DNA of 64,000 bases from Isoetes taiwanensis (Eukaryota > Streptophyta > Lycopodiopsida > Isoetales > Isoetaceae). The notes beneath the pieces are model-generated. The model was not told the DNA's origin. It was given only the letters and a program-made list of their open reading frames with translations, and did not search any database. The translations under genes were made by a program, and so were the position numbers. Below are positions 57,150 through 64,000 of the stretch, one piece after another. The stretch is taken from positions 11,160,525-11,224,524 of the forward strand of contig JAJEKV010000030.1 in the NCBI GenBank assembly GCA_021234155.1, read 5' to 3'. Positions within the stretch are counted from its first letter, which is position 1. Every line of letters starts with the position of its first letter.

Positions 57150-57752
57150 CAGGCCGCACTTATTGGGTTTTAAGGGATCTAGCTAGAAACATCTCTACTT
57201 CTAAGAGGCTTTCAGATCTCTACCCTTCCTTTAATCTCAATACACGGAGGGAGCAGAAAAAAAGAATATAAGCACCATCCAAGTATCCATCATCATCGTA
57301 ATAACATATGAAAGAGAATTTAACCATTCCATCTATTCAAAGAAGTGTTAGCGGAAGTACAAGCTATCTAGGGACTAACCAGTCTCTTGGCTAGAGCCAT
57401 TATCATGGAAAGCCTCCATTCTTCGGGTATGTTGGCAAGAACTGGTAGCTGCTCTTCCTCTCCTCTTTCCCCAATCGATTTTGGGGCAGAAATGGGGGTA
57501 GGACTCCAATTTCTCCTCTCAATTTGGCAAGTCCCACTTGGCCAATCGATTTGGGCCAGGTGGCGCTTCCTATTGGTTCTATTTAACTAATTATAACCTA
57601 ATTAGCATGATTAGGTTATTTATCCACTAATAATAAAATCCCTTTTTAAGTGAACCCGAGTTACCCCCTATTGACACTTAGGGGTCTAGTTAGATACTGG
57701 CGACGTGTCATGGTATGCATACGTATACCGTATAAATACCTAGAACGTCACA
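57150..57752 (-). other. Candidate 3' LTR of the chromovirus
   Basis: On minus, CAAGGGAGGGAGAA (a polypurine tract, 57753-57767) is followed by TGTGACGTTCTAGG at 57752, the usual start of a Ty3/gypsy LTR. The other LTR edge and the matching 5' LTR could not be found in the window, so the limit at 57150 is only a guess. Confidence 0.4.
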
Positions 57753-58319
57753 TTCTCCCTCCCTTGAATTAATGCTGTCCTCAGCATTAGAGTTAATGGA
57801 CAATGAATTTACAAAAAATAACTCTTACTTATTGAAGGCAACACAAGATTACATATATTTGTTATAGGACTGAAGTCCTTTAAAAAAACATAAGAAATTA
57901 CGGTACTAGTAACTTAAGAGTGCACTCATAAACACAAGGTTTCAAACACAAGAGATGGCCTCCAGACTGAGGCCTGGGATCTTCTGCAGTACGTCAACAC
58001 GCCCTACTAGCCTGCAGAAGTAAAATACACCAGTATTTACAAAATAATGTAAGTAGTGTGGTTAAAGAGATCACCCCCTTAAAGTAAAAGAAATATGAAT
58101 GCAAGAATCCTATCGTGCCTAAGGCTTGCCTGTCATCTCGGCATAAGGAATGGCCATATTCCCATTCTAGCCGCAGATGAATGCGTCCTATCATGAATGC
58201 CTATATGCCCAGTTCCCCACCTAAGATGCATGTAACCCAATCCCTAAAATGATCCCTGTCGGATTCCTCTCATATGATGCTGGACCCATAACACACTGCT
58301 TACCACTAGTGGTTGGAGT

Positions 58320-58635
58320 CGATCGCATCTTGCATGATTTGGCCCTGGCATTCTCGCATAAATTCCGGGTAAGTCTTATCCAAATCCGTGTTAAGAACCC
58401 ATGTTGCATTTTCTGTAGGTAAGTGTTTCCACTTAACCAAGTATTATAAGATTTGAGTTCGGCGGGTTTGCTTATCTACGCGAGCAAGGAGAGCTTCAGG
58501 CACAATCTCCAACTGATCCTCGATCATCTCCAGAAGTGTTGGTGTGTCAAGAATCTCTTCTGTATCAGGATTATGCTTCTTGAGAAGACTTACATGGAAA
58601 ACTTTATGGATCTTCAAATGTACGGGTAGATTCAA
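58320..58635 (-). pseudogene. Integrase C-terminus with chromodomain-like tail
   Basis: The frame reads MNLPVHLKIHKVFHVSLLKK, then EALLARVDKQTRRTQIL, a stop, then YLVKWKHLPTENATW and a further short stretch. The KIH.VFHVS.LKK motif ends the integrase, and YLVKWK.L....ATW is the chromodomain core that targets such elements to chromatin marks. A stop at about 58444 and a missing link to the upstream integrase frame break it. Confidence 0.8.
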
Positions 58636-58892
58636 CCGGTAGGCTTAAGAACCTATCCTCTCGGTTATCTTAAAAGGCCCCGCCCATCTAGGTGCAAGCT
58701 TCTTACAATTGCCAATCTTAAGTTTGGCCTGCTTCACCTTAATCTTTAGCCACACGGAGTCACCAACCTGGAATTATCGTGGTGTCCGATGCCGGTCGGC
58801 AAGGCTTTTCTGTCGAGCTCGAGCGGCTAGCAAATATGCTCGAACCTCTTCCACTAGTGCCTGCACATCCGTGAGGAGTTGTTGCGACACTT

Positions 58893-59483
58893 TCATCTTG
58901 GAAACTGATTATGCCACGTGTCTGGAGTGAGGCATTGATAACCATAGTTGATCATGAAAGAAGACATTCTTGAGGACTCCTGTCTAGTGCTGTTATAGGC
59001 AAACTCCACCAAATGGATGTAATCCGCCCATTGAGATTGCTTGTTACAGACATAGTTATGTAGCATATTTTCAATTATGCGATTGGTATGCTCTGTTTGA
59101 CCATCTGTCTGCGGATGATAAGCTGTGCTCATGGCAAGCTTAGTTTGAATAGTGCTAAAGAAATCCTTCCAGAATGCACTAACAAACTTAGGATTCCAGT
59201 CCAATGTAATGGTACGGGGCATCCCGTGAAGGCGAAACACCTCCTTGGTAAACAACAAGGCGGTATCTAATGCAGCGTCTGTGGTACGACATGGCAAAAA
59301 GTGTGTCATTTTAGAAAGCTTATCGACCATGACCATTAAGGCATCAAAGCCCCTTAAGGTGCGCGGAAGCCCCACGATAAAATCCATGGTAATAACTTCC
59401 CATTTTGCATTGGGGACTCTAGGGGTTGCAATTCCCCCGGAATACGTAACTGCTCCACCTTCGTTTGCTGACAGATTTGACAT
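58893..59483 (-). pseudogene. Integrase core fragment
   Basis: The 196-residue frame contains KWEVITMDFIVGLPRTLRGF with the first catalytic Asp, FVSAFWKDFFSTIQTKL where the usual SD.D site is altered, AYHPQTDGQTEHTNRIIENM with the catalytic Glu, and WADYIHLVEFAYNSTRQESS. The upstream zinc-binding HHCC part is separated by stops. DDE integrase would insert the DNA copy; this frame is incomplete. Confidence 0.88.
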
Positions 59484-59799
59484 TGCTTAATATACCTGGC
59501 AATGTGCTGGAGCGGATCTTGAAATAGGTCTTCATAAATCCCGCATGTCCCGCTATAGGACTGTTATGTGTATCATGGAGATTGAGCTTGCGAACTCCTG
59601 ATGTCTCGAGGATACATAATTTATCCTTGTAATAAAGGAGTTCAACTTCCTTTTTATAGTGGCGAAAAGCTTCCCTCTCCTTATCTGTTCTGGTATCCTT
59701 GGATTGACTTTACCATATCTCCTGAAATTCTGGATCTATGGGAAGAGCCTGCTGTATCTGCTTACCAAACTCACTAGAGAGCGTGGATGTGGCATTACA

Positions 59800-60352
59800 A
59801 TGCGTTCGAGTGACCAATGGATGTCTGGAAAACGATAACATTATGCTTGCCCGGCTTATAGACGACCTCAAAATCATACTCCTCAAGGAATTCCATCCAT
59901 CAACATTGTCTCAAATTGAGGTGGGGTTGCGTGAAAATATATTGGAGGCTTTGGTGATCGGTATCCAACTGGAATCGTCTCCCAAGTAAATAGTGCCTTC
60001 AAATGCACAAGGCACGCACGACAGCAAGCAATTCTTGGTCATGTGTGGGGTATCGCTGCTCCGCATTATTCATCTTTCTAGAATCATACGCGATGACCCG
60101 ACCTTCCTGCATTAATACTCCACCGGTAGATATTTTACTAGCATCCGTGGCAACCCACTTATCCTTTTAAGGGTCTGGCAAAGTGAGAACCAGAGCGGCT
60201 GTCGATGCATCCTTTAATGCTTGGAATCCGGCTTGGACCTTGTCTTTCCAATGTGACATCCAATCCCTAACTTTTTCATGTTTGGTTAGGTCCGTCAAGG
60301 GTGCGGCGAGCTTGGTAAAGTCTTTCACAAACTTGTGGTAATATCCGGCCAA
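59800..60352 (-). pseudogene. RNase H region of the chromovirus
   Basis: MAGYYHKFVKDFTKLAAPLT and GFQALKDASTAALVLTLPDP run to a stop at 60167. The reading then continues KWVATDASKISTGGVLMQEG, VIAYDSRKMNNAEQRYPTHD, ELLAVVRAL and FQLDTDHQSLQYIF, which carry the RNase H TDAS, E and TDH motifs. Two stops interrupt it. Confidence 0.8.
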
Positions 60353-60559
60353 TCCTAGAAAACTGCAGACTTCAACACATTGGTTGGAATTGGCTAATCC
60401 TTTACTGCCTCAATCTTGGCTGGATCGGTGGCTATCCCTTCTACAGACACAATATGTCCCAGGTAATCAACCTTGGTAGTTGCAAACCGACATTGGGAGA
60501 ACTTGGCATAAAGTTGGTGGCGTCTCAATTTCTGTAAAGCCAACGAAGATGCCATTCAT

Positions 60560-61159
60560 GGTCCTCTAAGGTCTTACTGTATATTAGGATATCATCAAAG
60601 AATATGATGACAAAATCGTCAAGATCTTCACAGAAGACGTCATCCATCAGCTCATAAAGATGGCTGGGGCATTAGTTAAGCCAAATGGCATCACAGTGAA
60701 CTCATAATGCCGATAACGTGTCCGGAATGGGGACTTATGAATGTCATCCTCTTTAATTCGTATCTAGTGATATCCCGAACGAAGGTCAATCTTCGTAAAA
60801 CATTTAGCCACCTGTAGCTGATCCATTAGATCATCGGCACGCAGTAAGGCATACCAATTCTTAATAGTGTGCTTATTTAGTTGGCGGTAATCAATGCACA
60901 TTCTTAGAGTGCCGTCCTTCTTCTTCACAAATAGAATCGGGGCTGCAAAAGGTGACACACTAGGTCGAATGAAACCCAATTTAAGGAGTTCTTGCAGCTG
61001 TTTCTTAAGCTCCGTTAACTCAGGGGTACTCATTCTGTATGGAGCCTTACTGGTAGGCTTGGTGTCTGGTTCCAAGGTAATTTCACATTCCACGCCTCTA
61101 AAAGGTGGCAACCGATGAATCTCATCGGGAAAAAGGTCAATAGTATTCCCGAAGAACAA
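60560..61159 (-). pseudogene. Reverse transcriptase of the chromovirus
   Basis: The frame contains [60 protein letters not shown] and [10 protein letters not shown], then a stop at 60764. Downstream, another frame carries FFDDILIYSKTLEDHEWHL with the catalytic DD. The first catalytic Asp (KIDLRSGYH) and the FDD site are thus both visible, but in frames separated by stops. Confidence 0.88.
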
Positions 61160-61526
61160 CTGCTATTGCTGGAGGCAGGCTATCAATAACTTCATCTTGT
61201 CTAGACTTGGCTTCTACGAAAGCAAGTCGAATCATGCCAACGACCTGAGACTTCTTCATAGCTCTATCCAGCTGGCGTAATGAGATACGCTGCATAATGG
61301 GAGTAACTGGTTTACCTGCTATGGTCACTCGGGTTTCATTGGCTGCATTGAAGGTAATCTCTCGCTTTTCACAATCAATATTTGCCGTTGCAGCAACCAG
61401 AAATTCCATCCCCATGATGAAGTCATAGCGAACAATATCCATGATCTCGGCTCCTAGAGAAACGTGTGCGCCTGTCAGCTGAATGTTCAAGTTAATGCAT
61501 CGGCCCTGTGTGGCGTACGGCCCCAC
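61137..61526 (-). pseudogene. Retropepsin-like protease region
   Basis: Frame with GAEIMDIVRYDFIMGMEFLV followed by ATANIDCEKREITF, the DFI.GM(D/E)FL..(..).IDC....I.F signature that follows the active Asp in Ty3/gypsy proteases. The active D(T/S)G itself lies further upstream, where the frame is broken. Confidence 0.75.
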
Positions 61527-61754
61527 TAGCCAACGTGATTGGACGTGGCTTTGACTTCAAGGGAATGAGCTCCAAAGCATGTGCCATCCTAGGGGATGCA
61601 AAATTTTGCATGCTGCCGGTATCCCTGAGAATGATGAAGGGCTTATGGTCTACTTGGCCAATCGTGGAAATGACAGAAGGTTGATGATTGGCTTAGCCTG
61701 TCTCAAATGGCGGCATAAATATGAGACTCACCTTGTATATAGTCTGGCGCGTCA

Positions 61755-62535
61755 TCATCCAACATGGTTTGGATTATTTGGGTCCCCTGCACCTTCCCAA
61801 TCCACTTCGACGAGGGTAGCCTGCACAGCTTGTGTGATGTAAGGGCAGTCCTGCATGCGGTGTCCCGGTCGGAAACACCGATAACAAGCTTTGTTCCGAC
61901 GTAACTGGTCGCGAGCCTCCTTTGGAATGGCTTGGAGAATGTCTTGCAAAGCTCCCATGATGTTGGAGGACTTATCCAGTACTATAAAGGAGACTTTCTT
62001 CTCTGGCTTCTGATATCCAGTCAAGGCGAGAGGCCCCGGGCTAGGTGAGCGTCCCCTGTAAGGTGCATAACCCCTATTCTAACCAAAAGTAGAGGGTCGC
62101 AGTGGCTGATACTTAGGAGTGTCCTCTTCCAGGCTAAGAGCCTTAGCCTCTACTTCTACTATGGTTTTGGGGTCAATTGCTCGAAGCATCTTCCTTAAGG
62201 TAGGGGATAACCCCTCAATGTATCCCTCGACTGCTCTGCGCTCATTTATCCCTGGGACATACAATCGTAACCTCATGAACTCATCCCTGTATGCTTAGAT
62301 GGTCATTTTCTTCTTCTCTAGGCGATAAAAGGTCTGAATCTAGCAATGAGCCCATGGGGACATAATGAAACTTAAAGGCTTTGGAAAAAACTTTATAGCG
62401 GCGCCTACCCCGCATCAATACATGAGAGCGGGCGTATCCCTTCCACCAGATACGGGCAGACCCTGTAAGATTTGTGGTGGCGACCTTGCCAATATCTTTT
62501 TCCGTCATGCCGTAAGATTTTTCGAATTCCTGCAT
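61755..62535 (-). pseudogene. Gag with CCHC zinc knuckle
   Basis: Consecutive frames: TNLTGSARIWWKGYARSHVL (62535-62281), RLYVPGINERRAVEGYIEGL (62276-62079) and CYRCFRPGHRMQDCP (61755-62024). The WW and YI.GL motifs belong to the retrotransposon gag domain, and C-x2-C-x4-H-x4-C is the nucleocapsid knuckle. Stops at 62080 and 62280 separate them. Confidence 0.85.
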
Positions 62536-62954
62536 CTCATCTAACCAAATTTGACATCCACTCCCGATCTGGTTTTGCCTGAGAACTGTGCCAACTTGCG
62601 GTTCTTCCAGATGCTAGTGATGGCAAAGTCCACAGTTTTCTGGTAATCCTTTTTCTTGGCTTTGGCATGGTCAGCCTCTAACTCAGAAGAGTCTGATGAG
62701 TCAGAAGACTCAGATGTGGCATTCGAGGATGAGCTGCTCCGCGCACGCTTTGAGCGAGTGGCTGTAAGTGGAGCAGGTGCTGGCGCAGGTGGCAGTGGCT
62801 GCTAGTTTGGTAGAACAGGAATCTCAGGCCCATATTCCCGTGGTGCTGATGGTGGATTGGTATGCAATACATATGCCTGGAGCTCGGTAAGCTGGCGCTT
62901 CATAAGGGTGAGCTCCTGCTTTGGAGTAAGACGACCAGGTTGCACTGGTGTCGT

Positions 62955-64000
62955 CTACGGAGGGGGGCGTGCACCGTCTAAAATGTAAATAAAAAGTGAG
63001 ATAAGCACAACATGTCACATGATTACTATAAGGTCATTAATACAAAATTGCTTGATATTAAGATGGGAGTAGGGTTACATTTGGCGTAATGCCCACACAA
63101 ACAAAGATGAAAGTTTATTTATACAAGAGGGTTTAACAAAAAGGTTGGTCTATGGTGCCGTAAGGGGATGGAGGACCGCATAACGGATACTCTCCCTCAC
63201 TGCACGCACTAATTTATATTTGGCCCAAACCTTGATGATAAGATCCTGATACTCGAGAGTCAGATTTATGATCAATAGATTAAAGAAGTCGTGCATTGCA
63301 TAATATAGCTCCCATAAGTGGTCATCCGCATCCATGAATGCTTCTTCGTTGGTGAATTCCCAATAGAACCAACTTCGTTGCAGGATGCGTTGCAAGTTTT
63401 GGAGAGCTTTGTCACGGAGGAGCGTGACAATTTCCCACCCGTTTGTGGTGCAATACGACACTTCTGGTCCTGCAACAAACCCGATAATAGATGTACAATC
63501 CATAAATCATTCCTTATACTTAGAATTTCTCACGAAGAGAGACCAGTAATATAGGAAGAACAAAATTTGTATTTAGAGGGGGCATAAAACTGCCGATACA
63601 ATAGTATATATATTGTAATGGCCGAAGGCCATACTCTATAATTCCACAAATCTATATTCAGGAACTAGGTCCTGCGTCCTGATCCATTGGCGTAGGAGGT
63701 GGTGGTGGCTGCCGATGGCGCAGCACAGTACCCCTGGATCGACGGTGGTGGCGGCAAGAGAAGCAATCTCTGATGGGTAAGCAGTGGCCAAAGGGGCGGC
63801 CACAAGGAGCTTCATGTTCATCCACGGTGCTATATCTTGGCCCAAGACAGTTAGAGCGAAGTCCCGACGCACGAGCACATAGGTGAAGGTGTGATAGGGG
63901 AGCTTCTTATGGCCTGCCAAGGTGGATAACGCACGGAGGTCCACCACGATGAGGCATCTGCTCTGCCCAGGGAATAAATTAGCGGCTAATATTCGTAAAA
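62955..64000. other. Unassigned sequence upstream of gag
   Basis: Minus frames at 63150-63503 (MDCTSIIGFVAGPEVSYC onward) and 63636-63947 (MVDLRALSTLAGHKKLPYHT onward) are protein-like but match no family I recognise. They may be an extra ORF of the chromovirus or a separate element. No LTR or tRNA primer site was seen. Confidence 0.3.

Larger units (their letters stand above)
57753..62950 (-). mobile_element. Decayed Ty3/gypsy chromovirus
   Basis: Minus-strand pieces in the order gag (62535-61755), protease (61526-61137), reverse transcriptase (61159-60560), RNase H (60352-59800), integrase (59483-58893) and chromodomain-like tail (58635-58320), then a polypurine tract at 57753-57767. This is the gene order of Ty3/gypsy chromoviruses. 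Almost every domain is broken by stops or shifts. No primer-binding site or 5' LTR is visible, so the element may extend past the window end or be truncated. Confidence 0.85.

Noticed and set aside
57150-63950. A matching LTR pair for the chromovirus
   Set aside because: A polypurine tract and TGTGACG start are visible at 57752, but I could not match any sequence near 63-64 kb to it, so a full element is not claimed.

Overview
This window looks like nuclear DNA of a land plant. The host genes have many short GT-AG introns, PPR and lectin-type receptor-kinase sequences are plant-like, and most of the DNA is retroelements and DNA transposons. The transposon mix and PPR style suggest a seed-free vascular plant, perhaps a fern, but nothing here settles the species.

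Two intron-rich host genes reconstruct cleanly, each with an exon sum that is an exact multiple of three: a GH1 beta-glucosidase (20980-23663, minus, 13 exons, 495 aa) and translation initiation factor eIF2B beta (53237-55780, minus, 9 exons, 403 aa). A third is a single-exon receptor-like kinase (10139-11542, minus) whose kinase domain lacks the catalytic Asp. Broken genes include an enoyl-CoA hydratase (26499-29234), a ribosomal protein L7/L12 copy (about 42850-43167), a GIY-YIG nuclease fragment (44628-44921) and several PPR fragments.

The most interesting part is 25-43 kb. A 7-kb MuDR-like MULE (35535-42582) has long inverted ends built from tandem palindromes and two convergent genes. 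One encodes a SWIM zinc-finger transposase-like protein that is open throughout but lacks the block with the first catalytic Asp. The other carries a C2H2 finger and a Ulp1-type (C48) cysteine protease. Nearby, a 1.2-kb Pack-MULE-like element (29338-30510) with an exact target-site duplication carries a captured glycosyltransferase gene fragment. Its ends are also arrays of palindromes, of unrelated sequence.

Layout: 1-1.8 kb, relics; 1.8-4.5 kb, GC-rich LINE; 5.0-7.6 kb, poly(A)-tailed LINE with target-site duplications; 7.9-10 kb, a tiny LINE insertion and a MITE; 10.1-11.5 kb, pseudokinase; 11.9-15.4 kb, PPR remnants and LINEs; 15.8-18.3 kb, retroelement ORFs; 19.4-20.8 kb, foldback repeats; 21-23.7 kb, beta-glucosidase; 24.4-25.7 kb, LINE; 25.9-31.5 kb, a dispersed repeat pair around the hydratase pseudogene and Pack-MULE; 32.3-33.1 kb, triplicated repeat; 35.5-42.6 kb, MULE; 42.8-48.5 kb, gene relics and a SINE; 53.2-55.8 kb, eIF2B beta; 56-64 kb, a decayed Ty3/gypsy chromovirus on the minus strand. 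One LINE family recurs at six loci. It shares a 3' end resembling GGACGATAAAA, and each copy has a different short tandem repeat as its tail.
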